Positions 1-5,887 of a DNA stretch of 9,959 nucleotides are shown piece by piece. Every line of letters starts with the position of its first letter. The stretch's first letter is position 1. A program made the translations under genes and the position numbers. This stretch comes from Nitrospirota bacterium (lineage in GTDB: Bacteria > Nitrospirota > Thermodesulfovibrionia > UBA6902 > DSMQ01). The notes below the pieces were generated by a model. It did no database searches. It was not told where the DNA came from and saw only the letters and a program-made list of their open reading frames with translations. The stretch is taken from positions 1-9,959 of the forward strand of contig JACQZD010000053.1 in NCBI GenBank assembly GCA_016207865.1, in the 5' to 3' direction.

Positions 1-44
1 GAATATTTTAGCAGAAGTCAGGTGTTTTTGAGGAAGTAAAACAA

Positions 45-120
<76 letters not shown>

Positions 121-147
121 GTCATTTCATTACAACTAAACAATTTT

Positions 148-194
148 CAAGCGAGTGCGCAACTCCCGACACAGTCGGGACGCTACGCCCCGAA
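148..194 (-). repeat. Damaged copy of the tRNA-Pro 5' half
   Basis: Two blocks are identical to the neighbouring tRNA-Pro: 148-160 equals 84-96 (13 bases), and 181-194 equals 107-120 (14 bases). On the minus strand they give the 5' acceptor strand with the start of the D arm, then the end of the D arm through the anticodon stem into the anticodon loop, where similarity stops. The ten bases of D loop between the blocks in the intact gene are replaced by twenty bases holding a hairpin. There is no 3' half, so this cannot be a working tRNA. It may be a remnant of a partial duplication or of element integration and excision. Confidence 0.85.
164..180. repeat. Perfect short palindrome TCCCGAC-aca-GTCGGGA
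   Basis: Seven-base arms (164-170 and 174-180) are perfect reverse complements around a three-base loop. The palindrome sits exactly where the D loop of the tRNA-like remnant would be, so it looks inserted there. It could be a copy of a genome-wide repeat or form a small RNA hairpin; this window cannot tell which. Confidence 0.7.
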
Positions 195-213
195 TTGCTA
201 CGGTATAAGATAC

Positions 214-236
214 AGGATGCAGGATGCAAGATGCAA
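214..236 (+). repeat. Tandem heptamer repeat (AGGATGC/AAGATGC)
   Basis: Three consecutive seven-base units lie at 214-220 (AGGATGC), 221-227 (AGGATGC) and 228-234 (AAGATGC), followed by AAG. They lie in the gene-free gap between tRNA-Pro and the MerR-type gene. No coding role is apparent. Confidence 0.6.
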
Positions 237-243
237 GCTGAAC

Positions 244-402
244 TACAACGGCATGTATGTCTGAAAAACTTTAAGGCAACACCATTGCGTCATGCTGCCT
301 TTTTATAAATTGTTCAGGGTACAAGCCTTAAAATTTTTACAGCGTGACAGATAATACTCATAGTTGCATTCTTAAAGTTTTGAGGGTATATATGCCGTTG
401 TA
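244..402. repeat. Long imperfect palindrome (~159 bp)
   Basis: The outer arms 244-275 and 371-402 are inverted copies of each other, matching at 26 of 32 positions by my alignment. They have perfect 11-base blocks at both ends (TACAACGGCAT and AAAACTTTAAG). Symmetry continues inward with GCAAC (276-280) against GTTGC (364-368), and 287-297 against 340-350 at 8 of 11. The axis shifts by a few bases between blocks, as expected for a decayed hairpin. It begins about 30 bases after the MerR-type stop codon on the minus strand and contains no ORF of note. It could be a MITE-like element or a structured 3' RNA. Confidence 0.65.
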
Positions 403-433
403 CGGAACGAGTGACTTGGGAATTTCAAACGGC

Positions 434-766
434 CTATTTTAATGTTTTTAAAATCGCCCTGAGTCCCTTTTTGACCCGGTCAATTGTCTCTGTTACCGCA
501 GGGTCTGCCTTCATGGTAGAGTCCTTAAATTTCTTCCTTACCCCCGCAATGGTATATTTTTCCTGATACAAAAGATGCTTGACCTGAAGCACGAGATCCA
601 GATTCTTTTTTGTATAGACTCGCTGGCCGGCTTTATTTTTGCCCGGTTTTAAAAATGGGAATTCTGATTCCCAATATCGCAGGATATAGGGTTCAACCCC
701 GGCTATCCCGCTTACCTCACCGATTTTATAAAAAAGCTTTTCAGGCATTGCTTTATTTACAGGCAA
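434..766 (-). CDS. Short MerR-family DNA-binding regulator
   Basis: The 110-residue protein is mostly a MerR-type winged-helix DNA-binding domain (about residues 12-80), with FYKIGEVSGIAGVEPYILRYWE and a following wing (GQRVYTKKNLD). A long effector-binding C terminus with metal- or ligand-binding cysteines is absent, so no inducer can be predicted. The first start is TTG at 766; an ATG at 748 (residue 7) is also possible, and neither has a good Shine-Dalgarno sequence. The gene follows the IHF-type gene by 23 bases and should be co-transcribed and perhaps translationally coupled with it. Short MerR genes next to ihfA are a familiar arrangement in Gram-negative genomes. Family assignment is sure; function is unknown. 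Confidence 0.9.
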   Translation of the reverse strand: MPVNKAMPEKLFYKIGEVSGIAGVEPYILRYWESEFPFLKPGKNKAGQRVYTKKNLDLVLQVKHLLYQEKYTIAGVRKKFKDSTMKADPAVTETIDRVKKGLRAILKTLK

Positions 767-789
767 GGGCTGTATTTAACAACCGCAGT

Positions 790-1071
790 TTACAGACCTT
801 TATCCGCAGCAGTTTTAAACTGTATGCTCGGTTTAAATGTAATTACTTTTCTCGGAGTGATCTGCAGTTCCGCCCCTGTCTTCGGATTTCTTCCCTTGCG
901 CGCCTTTTTCTTCCTGACCAGAAATGTTCCAAAACCGGCTATTTTGATAGACTCTCCTTCTGAAAGGATTGCCTTCATTGAATCAAAAAGGGTTTCCAGA
1001 ATGTCCATTGATTCCTTTTTTGAAAGACCGACTTTTTCAAAAATCGTGTCCGCTAAATCTGCTTTTGTCAT
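790..1071 (-). CDS. ihfA: IHF alpha subunit (HU/IHF family DNA-bending protein)
   Basis: The 93-residue length is typical of HU/IHF proteins, which bind as dimers and bend DNA sharply in the nucleoid. The sequence has the N-terminal helical dimer part (MTKADLADTIFEKVGLS), the GFGTF turn at 46-50, and the flexible DNA-binding arm around 53-75 with RKGRNPKTG. Proline 63 is the residue that intercalates into the minor groove. The motif and the adjacent MerR-type gene favour IHF-alpha over HU, but HU cannot be excluded on sequence alone. The start is firm: ATG at 1071 has AAGGAGG (1083-1077) five bases upstream. A strong promoter lies directly ahead of it. IHF commonly helps sigma-54 activators, and one is encoded at the right edge here. 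Confidence 0.93.
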   Translation of the reverse strand: MTKADLADTIFEKVGLSKKESMDILETLFDSMKAILSEGESIKIAGFGTFLVRKKKARKGRNPKTGAELQITPRKVITFKPSIQFKTAADKGL

Positions 1072-1098
1072 ATTAGCCTCCTTGATGGTTTTTCTTAA

Positions 1099-1126
1099 AT
1101 TATAAGAGACATACGCCTGTTGTCAA
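1099..1126 (-). promoter_or_regulatory. Perfect sigma-70 promoter for the ihfA-merR pair
   Basis: On the minus strand, TTGACA (1126-1121) and TATAAT (1104-1099) are separated by 16 bases. Both hexamers match consensus exactly. Transcription would begin near 1092, leaving a leader of about 20 bases that contains the AAGGAGG site. Confidence 0.88.
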
Positions 1127-1164
1127 GAGATAATAGTTTAACAGTATAATTCATTTTTGACAAC
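1119..1164. promoter_or_regulatory. Inverted repeat overlapping the ihfA -35 box
   Basis: GTTGTCAA (1119-1126) and TTGACAAC (1157-1164) are perfect eight-base inverted copies 30 bases apart. The left arm contains the -35 hexamer of the promoter above. This may be an operator, perhaps for IHF or the MerR-type protein itself, or may be chance. No run of T follows, so it is not a good terminator for the synthetase upstream. Confidence 0.35.
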
Positions 1165-1187
1165 CTCTATGAGACAGAGTCTGAATC

Positions 1188-2720
1188 TTACGGAGACGGC
1201 AGTTTCCTCAACTCCGCTTTTTTTATCTTGCCCGTGGCCGTCTTTGGAAATTCCTCAATAAATATTATCCTTCTCGGCATTTTAAATTGCGCCGCCTTCC
1301 CCTTTAAAAATTCTCTTAGTTCCTGCTCGTTAAGCACGGCGCTGTCCCTCTTTTTTATATAAAGCAGGGGAATTTCAGACCCTTTACCGTCAGGTATGCC
1401 GACCATGGCGCACTCCTCAACCGCCTGATTTTTTAATACGATGTCTTCAACCTCACGGGGATAGACATTCATTCCGTCAATGATTATAAGATCTTTTTTC
1501 CTGTCAACGATAAAGATATACCCGTCTTCATCAATTTTTGCGATGTCTCCGGTGTAAAGCCAGCCGTTTTTCAGCACTGCCTCTGTTTCTTCTTTCTTGT
1601 TGAAATACCCCTTCATGACATTATCCCCTTTGACTGCAAGTTCGCCTGTACTTCCTTTTTCAAGAAACCTGCCGTCGTCTCCGGCTGTAATTACTTCAAT
1701 CCCCGGAAGCGGGGGACCCACAGAACCTGCCTTTCTCACGCCTTGCAGGGGGTTGACGGACACAACAGGCGAGGCCTCGGTAAGTCCGTAGCCTTCAAGA
1801 AGCGGCAGGTTAAACCGCTTCTCAAAAGTATTAAGCGTTTCCTCGGGCAAGGCCGCTGCGCCGGATACGCAGGTCTTTATCTTCAGAAAATATTTCAGTA
1901 TGTATTTTAAAAAGAACGGCAGTCTTCTCCTGGCAAGTATGTTGTAAATTGCAGGGACTGCGATAAACAGCGTTATCCTGTCTTTAAAAATGCTTTTTAA
2001 AACTCTGGAAAATGGTTTTACTGAAGGCAGGAGGACTATGCAGGCTCCTGCATACACCGGAAGAATTACGCATACGGTAAATGTAAATGCATGAAACAGG
2101 GGAAGGAATAATAATATCCTGTCTTCTGCTGTGAGGCGCATGACTTTTATACACGCCTCTGCATTTGAGAGCAGATTTTTGTGTGTAAGCATTGCGCCTT
2201 TTGGAAAACCCGTTGTGCCGGATGTATAGAGGATTACGGCGGTTTCACCTTCATCTTCTGCAAATCCCCCCTCACCCCCCTTTGACAAAGGGGGGAAGGG
2301 GGAATTTTTTGTCAAATGGGGGTGCGAGATTTCCGGGAACATCAAAATCCCGATATCAGGGATGTCATTTTTTATTTCTCCGGCGTGGGATGAGAATTTT
2401 TTTCCGTATATCAGCATCCGGCATCCGCAGTCTTTCAGGATATAAGATACCTCTGATGAGGTGAGAAATATGTTTATGGGTACAACTATGCCGCCTGCCC
2501 TGAGTATGGCAAAGTAAGAGATGATGTATTCAGGGCAGTTTTCCATGAGTATTGCAATGCGGTCTCCTGTATTTAAGCCAAGTTTTTTCAGCCCCCGGGC
2601 TGTGAGGCTGATTTTTTCATCTATCTCTGAGTATGAGAGTTTTCTCTTTTCAAACCTGATGAAGGTCTTGCGGGGATGTTCCTCTGCCCTTTTTGACAGT
2701 AAAGCGCTTAGCGTCGTCAT
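1188..2720 (-). CDS. AMP-forming acyl-CoA synthetase (long-chain fatty acid-CoA ligase type)
   Basis: This 510-residue ANL-superfamily enzyme would activate a carboxylic acid, probably a fatty acid, to an acyl-AMP and then an acyl-CoA. All core motifs are present: the phosphate-binding loop LYTSGTTGFPKG (164-175), YGLTEAS (311-317), the hinge region TGD (390-392) with DRKKD (406-410), and the C-terminal PKTATGKIKK with catalytic lysine 498. Chain-length specificity cannot be read from the sequence. Residues 138-153 (NSPFPPLSKGGEGGF region) are encoded by a palindromic repeat inserted in frame in the linker before the ATP loop. The start at 2720 lacks a Shine-Dalgarno sequence and sits 12 bases after a TATAAT, suggesting a very short leader. 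It is divergent from the mutase gene. The family call is firm; calling it fadD would overstate the evidence. Confidence 0.93.
   Translation of the reverse strand: MTTLSALLSKRAEEHPRKTFIRFEKRKLSYSEIDEKISLTARGLKKLGLNTGDRIAILMENCPEYIISYFAILRAGGIVVPINIFLTSSEVSYILKDCGCRMLIYGKKFSSHAGEIKNDIPDIGILMFPEISHPHLTKNSPFPPLSKGGEGGFAEDEGETAVILYTSGTTGFPKGAMLTHKNLLSNAEACIKVMRLTAEDRILLFLPLFHAFTFTVCVILPVYAGACIVLLPSVKPFSRVLKSIFKDRITLFIAVPAIYNILARRRLPFFLKYILKYFLKIKTCVSGAAALPEETLNTFEKRFNLPLLEGYGLTEASPVVSVNPLQGVRKAGSVGPPLPGIEVITAGDDGRFLEKGSTGELAVKGDNVMKGYFNKKEETEAVLKNGWLYTGDIAKIDEDGYIFIVDRKKDLIIIDGMNVYPREVEDIVLKNQAVEECAMVGIPDGKGSEIPLLYIKKRDSAVLNEQELREFLKGKAAQFKMPRRIIFIEEFPKTATGKIKKAELRKLPSP
2262..2310. repeat. GC-rich palindromic repeat inserted in frame within the acyl-CoA synthetase
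   Basis: Two near-perfect inverted arms (2262-2283 and 2287-2308) surround the triplet GAC. Each arm is built of C- or G-runs flanked by A/T ends. It reads through without a stop on the minus strand, encoding about 16 proline-, glycine- and lysine-rich residues (KNSPFPPL...KGGEGGF). Dispersed palindromes giving similar SPPLxKGGxGGF peptides occur in several environmental Gram-negative genomes; that link is from memory and unverified here. The position between subdomains suggests the protein tolerates it. Confidence 0.85.
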
Positions 2721-2732
2721 TTTATAAAGAAA

Positions 2733-2738
2733 ATTATA
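2733..2738 (-). promoter_or_regulatory. Extended -10 element for the acyl-CoA synthetase
   Basis: On the minus strand TATAAT (2738-2733) is preceded by TGG, forming an extended -10 (TGnTATAAT), with no good -35 at the usual distance. Transcription should start about six bases before the ATG at 2720, so the leader would be almost absent. This agrees with the missing ribosome binding site. Confidence 0.55.
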
Positions 2739-2790
2739 CCACAGGTAAAACAGTTAAGAGCCCGATATGATGTTTTGAAAAATAATGTTA

Positions 2791-2799
2791 TGTTATACT
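2791..2799 (+). promoter_or_regulatory. Extended -10 element for the mutase gene
   Basis: TGTTATACT matches an extended -10 (TG, one base, TATACT at 2794-2799). The upstream TTGAAA (2777-2782) is too close to act as a normal -35. The mRNA would start near 2806 and carry the AGGAGG site (2815-2820), six bases before the ATG at 2827. Confidence 0.5.
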
Positions 2800-2826
2800 T
2801 AATAAAAAATTTTCAGGAGGCAATAA

Positions 2827-4194
2827 ATGATCAATCCTTCTATCTTCAGGCAGTACGACATACGGGGCATATGGGAAAAGGATTTAACAAAAGAGGTTGC
2901 GGAACTCATAGGCAGGGCCTTTGCCTCTTACCTGCTGAAGTCTGTAAAAAAAGAACGGGCTAAGGTGAGCGTCGGCAGGGATGCAAGACTGCACTCAGGA
3001 ATAATTCAGGAGAGCCTTGTCAGAGGATTAAATAACTCTGGGATAGATGTTGTGGACCTCGGCGTCTGTCCGACGCCCTTGCAGTATTATTCACTTTTTA
3101 AACTTCCCATAGACGGCGGCATTATGATAACCGGAAGCCACAACCCGCCTGAATTTAACGGTTTTAAACTGAGCGTGGGCCGGGAGACTTTGTTCGGCGA
3201 TACTATTCAGGCCGTCAGAGGCGTACTGGATGCAAAGGACTTTAGAAACGGCAGTGGTATGGTTGAAAGTTATCCGATAATTGACGACTATATAAATTTC
3301 ATAAAAGATAAGTTTCAGAGCCTGTCGGGGATTAAGGTAGTAGTTGACGCAGGCAACGGCACCGGAGGTCTTGTTGCGCCGAAGCTGTTAAAACTGCTTG
3401 GCGCAGAGGTTGTTGAACTGTATTGCGAGCCTGACGGAAGATTTCCCAATCATCACCCGGACCCGGTGGTTGAAAAAAACATTGCGGATTTGATTGCAAA
3501 GGTAAAAAAGACAAAGGCCCATGCAGGGATAGGCTATGACGGCGATGCGGACAGAATAGGCGCGGTTGACGAAGAGGGTGAAGTCATCTGGGGCGACAGG
3601 CTGATGATTATCTTTGCGAGGGATATTCTGAAAGAAAATAAGGGAGCAAAAATTATAGGCGAGGTCAAATGCTCTCAGACGCTTTATGATGACATTGCCG
3701 CGCACGGCGGAGTACCTATAATGTGGAAGACCGGGCATTCCCTGATTAAAGAAAAGCTTAAGAAGGAACATGCCCTGCTTGCCGGAGAGATGAGCGGACA
3801 TTTGTTTTTTGCCGACAGGTATTTTGGCTATGATGATGCAATTTATGCAAGTCTCAGGCTCTTGGAAATAATTAAAAAGGCAGGACAGCCGTACAGCACA
3901 AAGGCACTGCTGAAAGATGCGCCCCGCATGACGTCAACCCCGGAGATAAGATTTGACTGTCCAGATGAGATAAAGTTTAAGATTGTTGATAAAGCCGTAG
4001 AGGCGTTCAGGGAATACCCTTCTGTCACCATTGACGGCATAAGGATAAAATTTGACGGCGGATGGGCCTTAATCAGGGCGTCAAACACCCAGCCTGCGCT
4101 GGTCCTGAGGTTTGAGGCAGGGGATGAGAAAAGGCTTAAGGAGATAAAAAGTTTTGTTGAAGAAAGGCTCAATAAGATAATAAAAGAAACATAG
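2827..4194 (+). CDS. Phosphomannomutase/phosphoglucomutase
   Basis: This 455-residue alpha-D-phosphohexomutase of the AlgC/ManB type interconverts mannose or glucose 6-phosphate and 1-phosphate in the cytoplasm. It supplies sugar nucleotides for LPS, capsule or other surface glycans. All four active-site loops are visible: TGSHNP (102-107) with the phosphoserine at 104, the magnesium loop DGDADR (238-243), the sugar-binding GEMSGH (320-325), and the C-terminal phosphate-binding RASNTQP (417-423). The N-terminal FRQYDIRG is typical. Length matches the bifunctional bacterial enzymes (about 450-465). The start is firm: AGGAGG lies six bases upstream of the ATG. It has its own probable promoter and no sugar-pathway neighbours here, so mannose versus glucose preference is open. 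Confidence 0.95.
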   Translation: MINPSIFRQYDIRGIWEKDLTKEVAELIGRAFASYLLKSVKKERAKVSVGRDARLHSGIIQESLVRGLNNSGIDVVDLGVCPTPLQYYSLFKLPIDGGIMITGSHNPPEFNGFKLSVGRETLFGDTIQAVRGVLDAKDFRNGSGMVESYPIIDDYINFIKDKFQSLSGIKVVVDAGNGTGGLVAPKLLKLLGAEVVELYCEPDGRFPNHHPDPVVEKNIADLIAKVKKTKAHAGIGYDGDADRIGAVDEEGEVIWGDRLMIIFARDILKENKGAKIIGEVKCSQTLYDDIAAHGGVPIMWKTGHSLIKEKLKKEHALLAGEMSGHLFFADRYFGYDDAIYASLRLLEIIKKAGQPYSTKALLKDAPRMTSTPEIRFDCPDEIKFKIVDKAVEAFREYPSVTIDGIRIKFDGGWALIRASNTQPALVLRFEAGDEKRLKEIKSFVEERLNKIIKET

Positions 4195-4214
4195 ATTCCC
4201 ATTAGAGATATTAC

Positions 4215-4243
4215 TTGATATTTCTGCTATTCTGATTGATAAT
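4215..4243 (+). promoter_or_regulatory. Sigma-70 promoter giving a leaderless cytochrome mRNA
   Basis: TTGATA (4215-4220) and GATAAT (4238-4243) have the optimal 17-base spacing. Transcription would begin near 4250, essentially at the ATG at 4252. There is no Shine-Dalgarno sequence ahead of that ATG, so the respiratory cluster's first gene is probably read from a leaderless or near-leaderless transcript. No sigma-54 (-24/-12) element is apparent in this 57-base gap. Confidence 0.6.
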
Positions 4244-4251
4244 ATTAAACA

Positions 4252-5388
4252 ATGAGGGGCAGTATTAAGAAAACAATTATCCTCCTGCTTATCCTCATCG
4301 CTGCGGTTACTGCAGCAATTCTTGCTGTAAATAAATATACTTCCACCTCTAATTTCTGCGGCACAAGATGTCATATCATGAAAAAACCCTACAATTCATG
4401 GATGGTATCCAAGCATAAAGATGTCGCATGCGTTGACTGTCATTATGCGCCCGGCGAGAAAAACGCCCTGAAGAGCAAGCTTAAGGGACTGGCTCAGCTT
4501 TTTTCATACCTTGCGGAAGGGGAGACTGAGGTCAGGAAAGCTGCACGGGTTCTTGACGAAAGCTGCACTACATCCAAATGCCACCCTTCTGAAAAATTTG
4601 AAACTCAGAAGTTTATTTTTAAGGGAGAGAATACGACCAAAGAAGTTCCTTTTATCCATAAAACGCATCTGGATAAGACAATAGACGGGCAGAAACTTCA
4701 CTGCAATACATGCCACCAGCATGTCAGGACAGGCAAACATTTTCAGGTGCCGAAGCTGGCCTGTCATCTATGCCATTTTAAAAATGCGGAATTTAATGAC
4801 GGACGCGCAAAATGTTCCTTATGCCATACAATTCCCGATAAACCCCTTCAAAAACAAGTGGAGGTTTCTGATCCCGATAAAAAGATAGTCACACATAAAT
4901 CGCTTGAAAAGTCCAAGGTATCCTGCCAGAGCTGCCATTATCAGATAATTCAGGGCAAGGGTGCAGTCAAGAGGGAGGACTGTTTCCACTGTCATGAATA
5001 TTCTGCAGACATGCTGACAAAAGCAGACGATAAAAATATGATGCACAGGGAACATATTGCAGAACAGAATGCCAACTGCATCCGCTGTCATGCGGAGGAT
5101 GAAGGCAGTCTGGCAAAGAAGTGGAAATCCGATACGCTGGAAATGCTGAAGGAAGCCAGAGCCAAGGAAAAGGAGGCGATAGCCGCCATTGAGGCGTCAA
5201 AGGGCAGGGTGTCAGCAAAAAACTTAAAAAAGGCTGAGACGATGTTAAAAGACGGACAGTATAACCTGAGGATTGTTGAGGCCGGAGGAGGAGTGCACAA
5301 TAAAAAATATGCTGTATTGCTGATTGAGACGGCAATAAGTTCTTTTGAAGACTTAGTTGGTGAACTTAAGAAGCAGACCAAACAATGA
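4252..5388 (+). CDS. Membrane-anchored multiheme cytochrome c (nine potential hemes)
   Basis: The 378-residue protein starts with a short positive segment and a single transmembrane helix (about 8-26), which should anchor it with the bulk in the periplasm, as in NapC/NrfH-type quinol dehydrogenases. It has nine heme-attachment sites. Seven are CXXCH (starting at C60, C151, C171, C188, C225, C244, C276), one is CX3CH (C36-C40-H41, followed by M43), and one is CX4CH (C105-C110-H111). The last ~95 residues are heme-free, highly charged helices ending in GGGVHNKKYAVLLIETAI, resembling the HN-x-x-YA helix at the end of NrfA-like cytochromes. As first gene of the cluster, it likely moves electrons between quinone and the molybdoenzyme/FeS pair. 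The stop is 12 bases before the next ATG. Exact family and redox direction are inferred. Confidence 0.88.
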   Translation: MRGSIKKTIILLLILIAAVTAAILAVNKYTSTSNFCGTRCHIMKKPYNSWMVSKHKDVACVDCHYAPGEKNALKSKLKGLAQLFSYLAEGETEVRKAARVLDESCTTSKCHPSEKFETQKFIFKGENTTKEVPFIHKTHLDKTIDGQKLHCNTCHQHVRTGKHFQVPKLACHLCHFKNAEFNDGRAKCSLCHTIPDKPLQKQVEVSDPDKKIVTHKSLEKSKVSCQSCHYQIIQGKGAVKREDCFHCHEYSADMLTKADDKNMMHREHIAEQNANCIRCHAEDEGSLAKKWKSDTLEMLKEARAKEKEAIAAIEASKGRVSAKNLKKAETMLKDGQYNLRIVEAGGGVHNKKYAVLLIETAISSFEDLVGELKKQTKQ

Positions 5389-5400
5389 AAGGAGGAGAGC

Positions 5401-5886
5401 ATGAGAATTAACAGAAGGGAATTTCTGAAAGCTACTGCAGCAGCAGGCATACTGGCTGCCGCCAGCGGACCGATACTGAATTCTCTGGCCTTTGCGGATG
5501 AGAAGGCTCAGGCTGAGACCGGAAGCTGGATAGCATCCACCTGCCAGGGATGCACGCAATGGTGTCCCTGCGAGTTTTTTGTTCAGGACGGCAGGGCGGT
5601 AAAAGTAAGGGGCAATCAGTTGTCTAAGGTTAATCATGGGTTTGTCTGTCCGAGGGGGCATTTGATGCTTCAGGAGCTTTACGATTCGGACAGGATTAAG
5701 GTCCCGATGAAAAGAACGAACCCGCAGAAGGGCAGGGGCGTGGACCCGAAGTTTGTTCCCATCACATGGGATGAGGCGCTGGACGCAGTTGCCGATAAGA
5801 TGATGGAACTCAGAAAAGACAATGAAACCCATAAATTTTTACTTATTAGAGGGAGGTATTCTCCCACCACTACTTATATTGCTTAA
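5401..5886 (+). CDS. Molybdoenzyme, N-terminal fragment with Tat signal and [4Fe-4S] domain
   Basis: This piece has 161 residues. It opens with a twin-arginine signal (NRREFLK, arginines 5-6) followed by a hydrophobic Ala-rich stretch to about residue 32, so the folded enzyme would be Tat-exported. The N-terminal [4Fe-4S] site follows: C48-x2-C51-x3-C55 and C83 in GFVCPRGH. Then comes YDSDRIKVPMKRTNPQKGRG and ITWDEALDAV, which in my recollection are closest to the arsenate/tetrathionate/thiosulfate reductase-like branch. The frame reads RGRYSPTTTYIA and then hits TAA at 5884. In homologues this point leads into a stretch ending in W-x-YRDYDL, which appears here only in the next frame. Confidence 0.85.
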   Translation: MRINRREFLKATAAAGILAAASGPILNSLAFADEKAQAETGSWIASTCQGCTQWCPCEFFVQDGRAVKVRGNQLSKVNHGFVCPRGHLMLQELYDSDRIKVPMKRTNPQKGRGVDPKFVPITWDEALDAVADKMMELRKDNETHKFLLIRGRYSPTTTYIA

Positions 5887-5887
5887 C

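Noticed and set aside
214..236. CRISPR-like repeat
   Set aside because: The units are seven bases, directly tandem and without spacers.
3388..3801. 137-residue minus-strand frame inside the mutase gene
   Set aside because: It is the antisense shadow of a gene with all active-site motifs intact.
5881..5886. Selenocysteine codon at the first molybdoenzyme stop
   Set aside because: The stop is TAA, and the frame after it has no homology to the family.
5822..5887. Separate gene starting at the ATG at 5822
   Set aside because: The first ~22 residues are out-of-frame translation of the N-terminal molybdoenzyme piece. No ribosome binding site precedes it, and real homology starts only at 5888.
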